DNA of 64,000 nt from the NCBI GenBank assembly GCA_011620605.1, contig WOYW01000016.1:522291-586290 (forward strand). Reading direction: 5' to 3'. Made by a program: the position numbers and the translations under genes. This stretch comes from Bacteroidales bacterium. GTDB taxonomy: Bacteria > Bacteroidota > Bacteroidia > Bacteroidales > UBA932. Positions 29,128 through 39,389 of this stretch are shown here, piece by piece. The number at the start of each line of letters is the position of its first letter. The stretch's first letter is position 1. The notes beneath the pieces are model-generated. The model searched no databases and was not told the origin of the DNA. It saw only the letters and a list, made by a program, of their open reading frames with translations.

Positions 29128-30177
29128 ATGAAAAAACTGATGATCTTATTGCTGGCCCTAAGTCTTTGGATACCCGTCCAGGGACAGCCGGTCTCCGAAG
29201 GACAACAGATCCCGCAGGGAGCTGTTGTTTACAGCCTTCCACGGACATGTATACGAATAGTGGCTGAAGCTCACTATACTCAGTTCGTCCCCGGTCCTTA
29301 TGCCCGCTATGCCCGGAAATTCCTGGGAATAGATGCGGGACAGAACAGGACGATTACTTACGAACTTTCTCGTATTGAGATGACCCCTATGCTGGAAACC
29401 GATCCACATCAGCTTTATATGGCCCTGCTGACAAAGGAAAATATTGAACCCTGGTTTTTGCAACTTACATCACAGGGTCTTGTTCTGCTTGCCGATGCTT
29501 ATCAGGCAAAGGAAAGCAAGTGGAGGTTCCCTGCACCCGACGGAGTGCAGGATGTGTCAGATGCCGGGATCATAGAGAATCTGAAGGAAGAACGTACTAC
29601 CTTATATCGTTCACAGGTTGAAGGACGTGAAGTGTCTGCCATCCCTGTTCAACAAACACAATTGGTTGAAAAAACACTGGAACAGCGAGCTGAGGAAGCT
29701 GTCCGGAAAATATTCCGGTTGCGGGATATGCGGTATGCCATCATAACCGGAGATACTGATGCAATATACAGCGGAGAAGCCATGGGTGCTGCCGTAGATG
29801 AAATGAGACGCATGGAAGAAGAATACCTGAGACTGTTTTTGGGTGAAACGACCACCGGTAAAACTCATCTTTCAACTGATGTGCTGCCCGATCAGGAACG
29901 CACGCGTTACGTAGCCTTCCGTTTTTCCGAAACCGAAGGATTACTGCCTGCCGATAATGTGGGCGGACGACCAATTTTGCTGGAAATGGATATTTCTGCA
30001 GATGAACCTTTTCCAAGGATAATCACCGATGAAAGCAAGGTGCGTTCCGGGACAAGGCTGTTTTACCGTCAACCCGTTATCACTCTGGTACGTCTGACAG
30101 ACGGTCAGAAGGAATTGTTGCAGGCACGGGTTCCGGTATATCAAAAAGGCCCCGTTCTGAATTTTATTATTAATTAA
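29128..30177 (+). CDS. DUF4831-type secreted protein
   Basis: Signal peptide; VVYSLPRTCIRIVAEAHYTQFVPGPYARYARKFLGIDAG...KIFRLRDMRYAIITGDTDAIYSGEAMG. Confidence 0.75.
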   Translation: MKKLMILLLALSLWIPVQGQPVSEGQQIPQGAVVYSLPRTCIRIVAEAHYTQFVPGPYARYARKFLGIDAGQNRTITYELSRIEMTPMLETDPHQLYMALLTKENIEPWFLQLTSQGLVLLADAYQAKESKWRFPAPDGVQDVSDAGIIENLKEERTTLYRSQVEGREVSAIPVQQTQLVEKTLEQRAEEAVRKIFRLRDMRYAIITGDTDAIYSGEAMGAAVDEMRRMEEEYLRLFLGETTTGKTHLSTDVLPDQERTRYVAFRFSETEGLLPADNVGGRPILLEMDISADEPFPRIITDESKVRSGTRLFYRQPVITLVRLTDGQKELLQARVPVYQKGPVLNFIIN

Positions 30178-30188
30178 AACATATTTTT

Positions 30189-31643
30189 ATGGACATTATT
30201 GATCTCAAACCGCAAAGAGTCTGGAAACATTTTTATTCATTGACCCGTATACCGCGTCCTTCCAAAAAAGAGGAAAAAATTCGCGCCTTTTTGGCCGAAT
30301 ACGGAAAAAACCTTGGGCTGGAGACGATCGTAGACGAAATTGGGAATGTCATTATCCGTAAACCGGCCACTCCGGGAATGGAAAACCGAAAGGGGATCAT
30401 CCTTCAGGCACACATGGATATGGTTCCGCAAAAAAATAACGCCGTCAAACATGATTTTGAGAAAGATCCCATCATTCCGCGTATTGAAGGGGAGTGGGTA
30501 TATGCCACCGGTACAACCCTGGGAGCAGACAATGGTATGGGTATAGCTGCGGCAATGGCTGTGCTGGAGGCTGACGATCTGAAGCACGGTCCGGTTGAGG
30601 TCCTTATCACTACTGACGAGGAAACCGGTATGACGGGAGCCAGAGGCCTTAAACCCGGCATACTCAAAGGCGATATTTTGCTGAACCTGGACTCGGAAGA
30701 TGAAGGGGAGCTATATGTAGGTTGTGCCGGAGGAGAAGACGGGTCATTTGAAATGGAATACAAACCCGACCCCGTGCCTGCAGGCTGGGAATCGGCCCAT
30801 ATAAATATCACCGGCCTGAAGGGGGGGCATTCCGGAATGGACATCATCCTGGGGCGCGGGAATGCCAACAAGATCATGGTGCGTATACTGTACCATTTAA
30901 TGGAGAAATCGGAAATTGCCATAGCCTCCGTTGAAGGAGGGAATCTGCGTAATGCCATACCCCGGGAAGCCGATGCGGTCATATGTTTTGATCCGGCAAA
31001 AAAAGACCGGGTTAAGGCCCTGACAGACGAAATGACAGGCATCATAGCAACAGAATTGAAACTGGCGGATCCCGGTCTGGAAATAACCCTGAACGCCTGT
31101 GATAAACCAAAAGATATTGTTCCACGTGACGTAGCTGTCAGGGTTGTCCGTGCCGTGTATGCTGCTCCCAACGGCGTATGGGCTATGAGTAATTCTATGC
31201 CCGGATTGGTGGAAACATCTTCCAATATGGCCATATTTAAGGCTAAAGAAGGACAGGTGGCCGTACATTGTTTGATCCGCAGTTTGGTGGATACCGCCAA
31301 GGAAGATATGGGAACGGCATTAGCCTGTTGCTTTATAAATATTGGAGCCCGGGCTACATTTTCCGGTTCATACCCCGGATGGAAACCCAATATGGATTCA
31401 CCCATTTTACAGGTTATGCTGGATACCTACAAGGAAATGTTCGGACAGGAAGCTAAAGTGAAAGCCATTCATGCCGGTCTTGAATGCGGAATATTGGGTG
31501 GGACTTATCCCCATTGGGATATGATCTCTTTTGGTCCTACTCTCCGTTCTCCGCACTCTCCCGACGAGCGATGCCTGATCCTTACCGTACAGAAATTCTG
31601 GGATTTGTTGGTGGAAACACTAAAAAATGCTCCCATAAAATAG
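30189..31643 (+). CDS. pepD: Aminoacyl-histidine dipeptidase (M20)
   Basis: ILQAHMDMVPQKN, GADNGMGIAAAMAVLE, TTDEETGMTGARGL, LLNLDSEDEGELYVGCAGGED, GLECGILGGTYPHWDMISFGPTLRSPHSPDER. Confidence 0.96.
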   Translation: MDIIDLKPQRVWKHFYSLTRIPRPSKKEEKIRAFLAEYGKNLGLETIVDEIGNVIIRKPATPGMENRKGIILQAHMDMVPQKNNAVKHDFEKDPIIPRIEGEWVYATGTTLGADNGMGIAAAMAVLEADDLKHGPVEVLITTDEETGMTGARGLKPGILKGDILLNLDSEDEGELYVGCAGGEDGSFEMEYKPDPVPAGWESAHINITGLKGGHSGMDIILGRGNANKIMVRILYHLMEKSEIAIASVEGGNLRNAIPREADAVICFDPAKKDRVKALTDEMTGIIATELKLADPGLEITLNACDKPKDIVPRDVAVRVVRAVYAAPNGVWAMSNSMPGLVETSSNMAIFKAKEGQVAVHCLIRSLVDTAKEDMGTALACCFINIGARATFSGSYPGWKPNMDSPILQVMLDTYKEMFGQEAKVKAIHAGLECGILGGTYPHWDMISFGPTLRSPHSPDERCLILTVQKFWDLLVETLKNAPIK

Positions 31644-31670
31644 GCGGGCTTTGAATACCTTGAAAAAAAA

Positions 31671-31707
31671 TTTGCCGGGCTGCAGGAATTTCCTATCTTT
31701 GCAGCCC
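31671..31707 (+). promoter_or_regulatory. Promoter of rpsF cluster with overlapping inverted repeat GGGCTGCA...TGCAGCCC
   Basis: TTTG...TATCTTTG spacing of Bacteroidetes promoters; repeat arms 31677-31684 and 31700-31707. Confidence 0.65.
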
Positions 31708-31736
31708 TTTTACAATTTAAATAATAACCAATCACT

Positions 31737-32159
31737 ATGTTAAGACAGTACGAAACCGTTTTCATTTTAACTCCCGTTTTGTCTGAAGTTCAGATGAAGG
31801 AAGCGGTTGCCAAATTTCGTGATATGATTGTCGCCAACCAGGGCGAAATCGTTTACGAAGAGGCTTGGGGGCTGAAAAAGCTGGCGTACCCCATCCAGAA
31901 AAAAACCACCGGGTTTTATCATTTAATAGGATTCAAAGCCGATCCTGAACTGATTGCCAAACTGGAACTCCAGTACCGCAGGGACGAGCGTGTGATCCGG
32001 TACCTTACTTTCGCTATGGACAAACATGCCATCGCGTATGCTGATAAAAAACACGGTTCAGCTAAGGAAGCAGCTCCCGTAAAGGAAGAAAAGCCCGCTC
32101 CCAAGCCAAAGAAACCGGTAGTAGATGACGACATTGAAATTATTGATGAGGAGGACTAG
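31737..32159 (+). CDS. rpsF: 30S ribosomal protein S6 with acidic C-terminal extension
   Basis: MLRQYETVFILTPVLSEVQMKEAVAKF...EEAWGLKKLAYPIQKKTTGFYHLIGF. Confidence 0.96.
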   Translation: MLRQYETVFILTPVLSEVQMKEAVAKFRDMIVANQGEIVYEEAWGLKKLAYPIQKKTTGFYHLIGFKADPELIAKLELQYRRDERVIRYLTFAMDKHAIAYADKKHGSAKEAAPVKEEKPAPKPKKPVVDDDIEIIDEED

Positions 32160-32162
32160 AAC

Positions 32163-32429
32163 ATGGCAACAAACAATGAAATTCGTTTTCTGAACCCTCC
32201 TACAGTTGAGGTAAAAAAGAAAAAATACTGCCGTTTTAAAAAAGCAGGGATCAAATATATTGACTATAAAGATCCCGAGTTCCTGAAACGGTTTCTCAAT
32301 GAGCAAGGCAAGATCCTGCCCCGCAGGCTTACCGGTACATCTCTGAAATACCAGCGTAAAGTGGCTCAGGCCGTTAAACGTGCCCGTCATCTGGCTTTAC
32401 TGCCCTACGTTACCGATTTACTAAAATAA
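32163..32429 (+). CDS. rpsR: 30S ribosomal protein S18
   Basis: [64 protein letters not shown]. Confidence 0.97.
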   Translation: MATNNEIRFLNPPTVEVKKKKYCRFKKAGIKYIDYKDPEFLKRFLNEQGKILPRRLTGTSLKYQRKVAQAVKRARHLALLPYVTDLLK

Positions 32430-32443
32430 GGAGGAAAGAGGTC

Positions 32444-32896
32444 ATGGAAATAATTTTGAAGCAAGATGTGATCAGTCTGGGCCATAAAGACGATATTGTA
32501 AATGTCCGTAACGGGTATGCCACCAATTACCTTATACCCCAGGGAATGGCCACAATGGCTACCCCTTCTGCAAAAAAAATGCACCAGGAGAATATGCGCC
32601 AGCGTGCACATAAAGAAGCCGCGATCCGTGAAGATGCCCAGGCTTTGGCCGCCAAACTGGCGGACATCCGGGTTAAGATTACCACCAAAGTGAGCAGTAA
32701 CGGAAAAGTTTTTGGATCTGTCAACAATATTCAGGTTGCAGAGGCTTTGGCCGCCCAGGGACTGGAAGTAGACAGACGCAATATTTCATTTCCCGGCGGA
32801 GATGCTCTTAAAGAAGTGGGGGTTCATGAAGCCCTTGTTAAGATTTACCGCGAAATCACTGCTACGGTAAAAGTAGAAGTGGCAGGAGAAGAATAA
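32444..32896 (+). CDS. rplI: 50S ribosomal protein L9
   Basis: MEIILKQDVISLGHKDDIVNVRNGYATNYLIPQGMA. Confidence 0.97.
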   Translation: MEIILKQDVISLGHKDDIVNVRNGYATNYLIPQGMATMATPSAKKMHQENMRQRAHKEAAIREDAQALAAKLADIRVKITTKVSSNGKVFGSVNNIQVAEALAAQGLEVDRRNISFPGGDALKEVGVHEALVKIYREITATVKVEVAGEE

Positions 32897-32918
32897 ATTG
32901 CATTTTGAGTTGGGAAGA

Positions 32919-32942
32919 AACCCGGTTTAGCCGGGTTTTTTT
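32919..32942 (+). terminator. Rho-independent terminator after rplI
   Basis: AACCCGG-TTTAG-CCGGGTT followed by a T-run. Confidence 0.9.
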
Positions 32943-32972
32943 GTATCTTTACGTATTAAATAATTTTTTGAT

Positions 32973-34253
32973 ATGAAACAGGATATAGCTCTTTTTGACC
33001 TGATCAGAAAGGAGGAAAACCGTCAGTCTAACGGGATTGAATTGATTGCTTCCGAGAATTTTGTAAGCCCCCAGGTGTTAAAAGCCATGGGATCCGTATT
33101 GACCAACAAATACGCGGAAGGTTACCCTGGAGCCAGGTATTACGGGGGATGTGAAGTCGTGGACAAATCCGAACAATTGTGTATAGACAGGATCTGTGAA
33201 TTGTTCGGGGCCGAGTATGCCAATGTGCAACCTCATTCAGGTGCCCAGGCAAATATGGCCGTGTTCCTGGCATGTCTCAAACCCGGAGACACGTTTATGG
33301 GACTTGACCTGGCGCATGGCGGACACTTGACACACGGTTCACCCGTTAATTTTTCCGGGATCCTGTACAATCCTGTTGCCTACAAACTTGACCAGCAGAC
33401 AGGCTTGATAGATTACGACGATATGGAACGGCTGGCCCTGGAGCATAAGCCAAAAATGATCATAGGCGGCGGCTCTGCTTATTCCAGGGAATGGGATTAC
33501 AAACGCATGCGTGAGATTGCCGATAAGGTTGGAGCTATCTTTATGGTAGACATGGCCCATCCGGCCGGCCTGATAGCAGCCGGTCTGCTGGACAATCCAT
33601 TACAATACGCTCACATAGTTACATCCACCACCCATAAGACCCTTCGCGGACCCCGGGGTGGAATCGTTCTGATAGGCAAAGATTTTGAGAATCCCTGGGG
33701 GGTCACGACTCCCAAAGGAGGAATCAAAAAAATGTCAGCCATGATCAACTCCAGTGTTTTTCCCGGTGTTCAGGGAGGACCGCTGGAACACGTAATAGCT
33801 GCGAAGGCAGTAGCTTTTTTTGAAGCCCTGCAGCCGGAATTCAAAGATTATCAGCTACAGGTACAAAAAAATGCACAGGCTCTGGGTGCCGCATTTGCCA
33901 AAAAGAATTACACCATTGTTTCCGGAGGCACCGACAACCACCTGCTGTTGATAGATCTGCGTTCCAAATTTCCGGAACTAACCGGCAAAGAAGCTGAAAA
34001 TACACTGGTGAAGGCTGAGATTACTGTAAACAAAAACATGGTTCCGTACGATTCCCGTTCGCCGTTTAAAACCTCGGGTATACGAGTAGGTTCGCCTGCA
34101 GTGACCACACGTGGATTGAAGGAAAACGACATGGAAACTATTGTCACCCTTATTGACGAAGTGTTGTCCCATGTTGATGACCAGACTGTTATTGAGCGGG
34201 TCAAAAAACGCGTTAAAGAATTAATGGGCGGGTTACCCTTGTACGCCTGGTAA
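32973..34253 (+). CDS. glyA: Serine hydroxymethyltransferase
   Basis: [42 protein letters not shown]...[14 protein letters not shown]. Confidence 0.98.
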   Translation: MKQDIALFDLIRKEENRQSNGIELIASENFVSPQVLKAMGSVLTNKYAEGYPGARYYGGCEVVDKSEQLCIDRICELFGAEYANVQPHSGAQANMAVFLACLKPGDTFMGLDLAHGGHLTHGSPVNFSGILYNPVAYKLDQQTGLIDYDDMERLALEHKPKMIIGGGSAYSREWDYKRMREIADKVGAIFMVDMAHPAGLIAAGLLDNPLQYAHIVTSTTHKTLRGPRGGIVLIGKDFENPWGVTTPKGGIKKMSAMINSSVFPGVQGGPLEHVIAAKAVAFFEALQPEFKDYQLQVQKNAQALGAAFAKKNYTIVSGGTDNHLLLIDLRSKFPELTGKEAENTLVKAEITVNKNMVPYDSRSPFKTSGIRVGSPAVTTRGLKENDMETIVTLIDEVLSHVDDQTVIERVKKRVKELMGGLPLYAW

Positions 34254-34264
34254 ACACAATTACC

Positions 34265-34981
34265 ATGAAAATAAAAATTACTGTTGCCCTGATAACAGCA
34301 ACGATATTGTTGCCGTCAGGAGTTATTGCACAAACCGTGCAACGGGGAGTTGTAGAAGCCGTCATCGGTTCAGACCTGAACAGTGTTTTGCCGGACGATG
34401 TAGTATATATGTATCCTGAATTCCAGAAAGGGACCATTTTATTTTCTGACAGGAGCACTTCTGAAGGAATCGTAAATCTATATCTTATCGGATCAAAGGT
34501 TCATTTTGTAGCGCCCGGTGGAGATACACTAGTGATGAAAGATCAGGATGATGCCCGTGTACTGTCCATAGGGAAGGACACATACATCCGTTATGACAGA
34601 TCATGGGTAAGACTCCTGGCTGTAAAGGGAGCTCTTGCTATTGGAATCCGTACATCTGTGAATATTGAACAGGAACAAAAGACAGGTGCTTATGGAATGG
34701 CAGATGCCACGTCATCCATTTCCAACGTTTCTGCTTTGTATGATGTCCCCGGGTCCTCGGCCCAGACAGTTTATCTAAAAAGCCTGCGGAATATCCCTTA
34801 CACGGTAACTCACGATGCACTGCTTTATGACGGGACTAAGCTTTACATATCCAGTAAAAGAAATTTCAGAAGGTTGTATCCTGATAAAAAAGATTTGATA
34901 GACAAATTCATAAAAGAGAACAAACTTGATCTTAATAAAGCCCAGGATGCCCTTACCTTATTCAATTTCCTGAATCTCTGA
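34265..34981 (+). CDS. Secreted protein of unknown function
   Basis: Signal peptide MKIKITVALITATILLPSGVIAQ; RNIPYTVTHDALLYDGTKLYISSKRNFRRLYPDKK. Confidence 0.7.
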   Translation: MKIKITVALITATILLPSGVIAQTVQRGVVEAVIGSDLNSVLPDDVVYMYPEFQKGTILFSDRSTSEGIVNLYLIGSKVHFVAPGGDTLVMKDQDDARVLSIGKDTYIRYDRSWVRLLAVKGALAIGIRTSVNIEQEQKTGAYGMADATSSISNVSALYDVPGSSAQTVYLKSLRNIPYTVTHDALLYDGTKLYISSKRNFRRLYPDKKDLIDKFIKENKLDLNKAQDALTLFNFLNL

Positions 34982-37192
34982 TTTTTTTTGTTCAAGAATT
35001 GTAGTGATCCTCCTACGGTCGGGCGGGATTCGCTGCCTGACAGGAACAGGCCGGGATTCTTCTGTTTGCCGGATCTCCTCCCGGGGTTTTGCCATGATGA
35101 TACTATCCCTGAATGACTCCAAAGGCAGGAACGGATTTATTCTGTCTTCTCTTTCTCTTCGATTCAATTCTTTAACAGCATCTATAGTTACACCGCTGCG
35201 CAATGTGGACGGAAGGGCGTGTACTTTTGGGAAATATTTGAGTGTGTAAGGGAACAGCGGTGATATATAAACGTTTTCCGTTTGCTGAGGTGATCGTTTT
35301 ATGCTTCTTTGGGTAATGCTGTACCTGTCTACAGGTCTTTCCGTGGCTCTCCAGTTGAAATCGGACAAACGTTCCTGTTCCTTTTTCAGTTCAAAAAGCG
35401 GGATCATATCGCTTTTTACCGATTTTTTGTAAGTTATGCGCTCTGCCCTTCTTTCTTTCAGCATTACATTCATTTCCTCACATTCTTTAATATTGAGCGA
35501 TGTGATGAGGCTGTCCTCCGGAATATAGAAAAGCGCTTTGACGTTTTTCAGGGCATCAAAACGGTATATGTCGTTATCTTTGATATGGGCCTGCATCATG
35601 TTCGCCTTGATCTGGTGAAAAAATATTTCTTCTTCCTGCGAGATCAGGAAAGATCCCGATAGAAGGTCAACCCGGTACAGGGAGTCCCGGCTAAAGCGGA
35701 AAAACACACTGTCTGCACTCAACTGGCTTTCCTGATTCCATATAACCGGTTTTCCGTATTGTCTTAACACTGAATCTATGCTATTCAATACCAGGGAATC
35801 ACAAACGGATTGCAGGTCGCTTCTATATACTTTGACGTTATTATACCCATAGAAATGATGCACTTCCATGGTGTTGAACAAACTGTCACCTTCCTGACGT
35901 ACGCCTGCAAGCAACACACTGTCTGCTTTAATAAGGCTCATTTGTATATCCAGCGAATCTGCCCGGATCATTTTTTCAATCAGCTCATTTTCCGGGTCGA
36001 TCGGCACTTCCTCTTTTTTGGGAACAGGTTCCGATGTTTTAAGCGTATCAGCTGCAACAAGCGTGTCAGCGGCAGGCAGGGAGTCTGCCGGCAATGAAGG
36101 TTTTGTACGAACGGGTATTTCCCGGCGTTCAAAAGCACGGCTTCTGTCCAGGGAATCCATCTCTCCCATGGTGGTGGTAAAGACGCGAAGGGTATCTGCT
36201 CCCAAAAATAGCGAATCCGTACGGTTTGTTTCCGGATCTGTTTCGCAGGCAATAAAGACAGGGCTTTCCGTTACCTGTACCCAGTCCGGTTCACGCCGGA
36301 AATCCAGGCGGTCTCCCAGGACCAGGACCTGCTGGGTAGTATCCCGAATCTGTACGTTTTTCAGTAACCTTCCGGAATTGTTCAGGCGGTTGTAATGAAC
36401 ATCATCGGCGTTGATCTCCTGTTCCCCGGTCTGAATGAAGACATCGTCCAGAAAATGAAAAAGTTCTTTTTCCCTTTCGTAAGTACCTTCGCGGCAGGTC
36501 AGAAAACCGTCGGTATGCCATGCCTGAACATTCCCCCAAAACTCGGCAAGGTTCAGATCGGTGTGGTAATAAAGGGAATCGGCTTTTATCTTGAGCGTGT
36601 CTGTCCCCATTTCCACATGCTCATACAGGCAAAACAATTTTTCTTTGGAGTAATAGTAACCACGCCGGCTCTCCAGTATGGTCCCTTCGTTATCGACCAT
36701 ACTTCCCCCGTTGAAGAAATACCCTATACTGTCCTTAGTGTTGAAGTTCAGGTGTTGTGTGCGAAGACGGTTTTCGTCCTTGTCGATGAGTTCAACCACC
36801 CTTCCGCGCACTTCTGCCGTATTGAGATCTCCCAGGTAGTGTATTGTTTCTCCCGTAAGGCGGGTCCCTTCCTGAATGATCTGAACATTGCCAACGGCAT
36901 GGATCACGTTCTGTTCTGTATTCCAGATGGCCGTATCGCAGAGAATGTATGTGTCGTTATGAAGAAAACGGGCCGGACCGGTTATTTTCCGGTAACTTAC
37001 CCCGAACAATTCGTATAATTCTGCAACCTGTGCACTTATCAGGTGCACTTTGTCTTCTTCCGGCCGGTTCTGGTCTGCCGGTTGTCCCAGGACATGATGA
37101 CAGGTCGTTGTGAATCCCGTAAGGCACAGGAGGAATAGCAGAATCCGGTGTCTTTTCATTATTTGATCCAGCCATCCCGTTTGAACGTACAA
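34958..37192 (-). CDS. OstA/LptA-like protein
   Basis: VHLISAQVAELYELFGVSYRKITGPARFLHNDTYILCDTAIWNTEQNVIHAVGNVQIIQEGTRLTGETIHYLGDLNTAEVRG, OstA-like repeats. Confidence 0.88.
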   Translation of the reverse strand: MYVQTGWLDQIMKRHRILLFLLCLTGFTTTCHHVLGQPADQNRPEEDKVHLISAQVAELYELFGVSYRKITGPARFLHNDTYILCDTAIWNTEQNVIHAVGNVQIIQEGTRLTGETIHYLGDLNTAEVRGRVVELIDKDENRLRTQHLNFNTKDSIGYFFNGGSMVDNEGTILESRRGYYYSKEKLFCLYEHVEMGTDTLKIKADSLYYHTDLNLAEFWGNVQAWHTDGFLTCREGTYEREKELFHFLDDVFIQTGEQEINADDVHYNRLNNSGRLLKNVQIRDTTQQVLVLGDRLDFRREPDWVQVTESPVFIACETDPETNRTDSLFLGADTLRVFTTTMGEMDSLDRSRAFERREIPVRTKPSLPADSLPAADTLVAADTLKTSEPVPKKEEVPIDPENELIEKMIRADSLDIQMSLIKADSVLLAGVRQEGDSLFNTMEVHHFYGYNNVKVYRSDLQSVCDSLVLNSIDSVLRQYGKPVIWNQESQLSADSVFFRFSRDSLYRVDLLSGSFLISQEEEIFFHQIKANMMQAHIKDNDIYRFDALKNVKALFYIPEDSLITSLNIKECEEMNVMLKERRAERITYKKSVKSDMIPLFELKKEQERLSDFNWRATERPVDRYSITQRSIKRSPQQTENVYISPLFPYTLKYFPKVHALPSTLRSGVTIDAVKELNRREREDRINPFLPLESFRDSIIMAKPREEIRQTEESRPVPVRQRIPPDRRRITTILEQKKSEIQEIE

Positions 37193-38523
37193 TCCCTGAA
37201 CAGGGGATCGATAAGGATGTATGTGGTTTTTTGTTTTTCTTTGATGAAGTTCTCTATGGCATCCATACGTTGTTTGTTTTCGGCCATATTCTGAATGATA
37301 TTGTAATCATCTTCCAGATTGGCTGTATGGGAAGGAATGATCTTATCCAGCCGGATGATCTTGTAAATGATGTTTCCTTCGCGGCCTTCGTTGTCCCTGC
37401 TTTCAAATGCCGTGGAAATGTCACCTTCTTTCATGTCCTTGAGCAAGTTATAGTCATTGGTTTTGAGCTGGTCCTTTTCAAAAAGCATGGATCCGGTATT
37501 TTCATCGGCCATACGTCCCCCGTTCAGACGTGAAGGAGGATCTTCCGAGTAGAGGAAAGCGGCTCTTTCAAAAGTGATGCTGTCCGTTTTTATAGCATTG
37601 CCTATGCTGTCAAGCCGGTTCAGGCAGGCAATCCTGTCGGAGCTCAGAACATCGGGTTTCAGGAGTATATGACGTGCGTTGAACATATCCCCCTCGCGCT
37701 CGATCAACTGTATAAGATGAAAGCCGTCAGGTGTCTCTACGATCTGAGAGACCTGTCCTTCTTTCAAGACAATGGCGGCGTCCCCGAATGCCGGCCAGTA
37801 CATTTGTTTGGCCGCCATGCCCAGCTCTCCGCCACGGCGGGCCGAGTAAGGGTCCTGGGAATACAACGTGGCCAGTGTGCTGAAACGTTCTCCGTTCAGG
37901 ATCCTTTCCCTGAATTCCAGCAGTCGCTCTTTAACCATCAGGATGGCTTCCTCTTTTGGGGGATAAAGCACTATCTGGCTCATCTGGTACTGGGTGGAAA
38001 TAATGGGAAGGCTGTCCTTTGTGGTGTTCCGGTAAAAATCTTCAATATCCTTTGGAGTAAGTGGGGGGACGCTTTCGGTAATGGTAGATTGCATATCCCG
38101 CGTAAGACTTTGTTCACGGAATAATTCCCTCCATTCCTGTTTTAGCCTGAAGATGGGTTTATGGAAATACTCTTCGGTTGCTTTTTCCCCACCCAGACGT
38201 GTTTTTATATCCTGTAGCCTGTTTTCCAGTTCAAGTTCCACGTATTCTTCGTTCACGGTAAGACTGTCCAAACGGGCCTGACTAAGCATGAGTTTGGAAA
38301 CCAACATGTTCTCCAATATTTCACATCGGATGTTCTTGTCCGAGATCACTCCCTGCATGATCTGCATCTGTACTTCTTCCTCTACAGCCGAGAGCTGGAT
38401 CATTTCATTTCCAACCAGGGCAATTACTTTATCCACCAGGCCGTTGCCGTATTTTTGTCCAAAAGCTGCGCCTGTGGTCAACAGAAGAACCAAAATACTT
38501 ATTACAGATTTTTTAATCTTCAT
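37159..38523 (-). CDS. SurA-like peptidyl-prolyl isomerase
   Basis: VDKVIALVGNEMIQLSAVEEEVQMQI...YSQDPYSARRGGELGMAAKQMYWPAFGDAAIVLKEGQVSQIVETPDGFHLIQLIEREGDMFNARHILL. Confidence 0.93.
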   Translation of the reverse strand: MKIKKSVISILVLLLTTGAAFGQKYGNGLVDKVIALVGNEMIQLSAVEEEVQMQIMQGVISDKNIRCEILENMLVSKLMLSQARLDSLTVNEEYVELELENRLQDIKTRLGGEKATEEYFHKPIFRLKQEWRELFREQSLTRDMQSTITESVPPLTPKDIEDFYRNTTKDSLPIISTQYQMSQIVLYPPKEEAILMVKERLLEFRERILNGERFSTLATLYSQDPYSARRGGELGMAAKQMYWPAFGDAAIVLKEGQVSQIVETPDGFHLIQLIEREGDMFNARHILLKPDVLSSDRIACLNRLDSIGNAIKTDSITFERAAFLYSEDPPSRLNGGRMADENTGSMLFEKDQLKTNDYNLLKDMKEGDISTAFESRDNEGREGNIIYKIIRLDKIIPSHTANLEDDYNIIQNMAENKQRMDAIENFIKEKQKTTYILIDPLFRDCTFKRDGWIK

Positions 38524-39379
38524 CCTTTTTGTAGATTTTTATCATTTGTTTGTCCCAACCCTCTTTCAGTACCCGGGTCTCGAGTTCTTTTAACAGTTGC
38601 TGCTTTCTTTTGCTGATAATTATCTGGCGTATATTCGACCGGATATGTTCCATGGGGGCGGGATTTCCCGCCGGAATGAATTCGGTTACCGATACCAGGT
38701 ATGCGTAAAGACTGTCCCTGGTATTTATGTATCCGTCAGGTTTGAGCGCCTTAATTACCGTTTCTGTTCCAACGGGCAAATCTTGTGCCAATTCCGCGGC
38801 GGCTATCCATTTGCCGCCATAATCGGTATAGATTTCGGCTGAACTTTCACATAGTCGTTCTAGCTGGGTGAGATCTTCCAGAGTGTTTGACCGGTAAATA
38901 TTGCGCACCATTGGCAGGTATGGGGAATGCAGTCGCATACGAATGAACCTGGCTTTGAAAAGGGGTTCATCCAGCAGAAAAAGTTCCTGATTGTTTGTGT
39001 AGTAGGATTGGATCTCTTCCGTACTGATAAGGGTATCTATGCGTTCTTCCACGAATTTTTTCTGATACCTGAAGACAAGGAGGGATTTCCTGTAATCGGC
39101 AAGATCCTGTTCCACGTCCTTTTCTTCGCCGGAAAGTTCCTCTTCCGCTTTTTTCAGGAGCAGGTTGTCGATCGCCCAGAGGTCAATATAGTGGTTTACC
39201 ATATTAACGGAATCCTGGAAAGTATGAGCATCCTGGAGCAATCCTTCCACATCTTTTTTATAAAGGATCTCTTTGCCTATTTGGGCCATGCGTTCCGGTT
39301 CATTGCCAAACCAGCGCTTAATATGCTGACAGGACGTAAGGGTAAAAAGAAAAGCAGTTATTAAGACCCATTTTTTCAT
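38513..39379 (-). CDS. SurA-N/PpiC-related lipoprotein lacking an obvious parvulin domain
   Basis: MKKWVLITAFLFTLTSCQHIKRWFG lipobox; MAQIGKEILYKKDVEGLL...DLWAIDNLLLKKAEEEL pattern. Start 39379 avoids overlap with guaB. Confidence 0.72.
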   Translation of the reverse strand: MKKWVLITAFLFTLTSCQHIKRWFGNEPERMAQIGKEILYKKDVEGLLQDAHTFQDSVNMVNHYIDLWAIDNLLLKKAEEELSGEEKDVEQDLADYRKSLLVFRYQKKFVEERIDTLISTEEIQSYYTNNQELFLLDEPLFKARFIRMRLHSPYLPMVRNIYRSNTLEDLTQLERLCESSAEIYTDYGGKWIAAAELAQDLPVGTETVIKALKPDGYINTRDSLYAYLVSVTEFIPAGNPAPMEHIRSNIRQIIISKRKQQLLKELETRVLKEGWDKQMIKIYKKDED

Positions 39380-39389
39380 TGCAGGAAAT

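Noticed and set aside
30404-31405. 333-aa antisense ORF over pepD
   Set aside because: Low-complexity Ser/Pro-rich translation opposite a clear M20 peptidase; shadow ORF.
31708-31736. S6:S18-type ribosomal leader upstream of rpsF
   Set aside because: The predicted leader is only ~30 nt, too short for the known motif.
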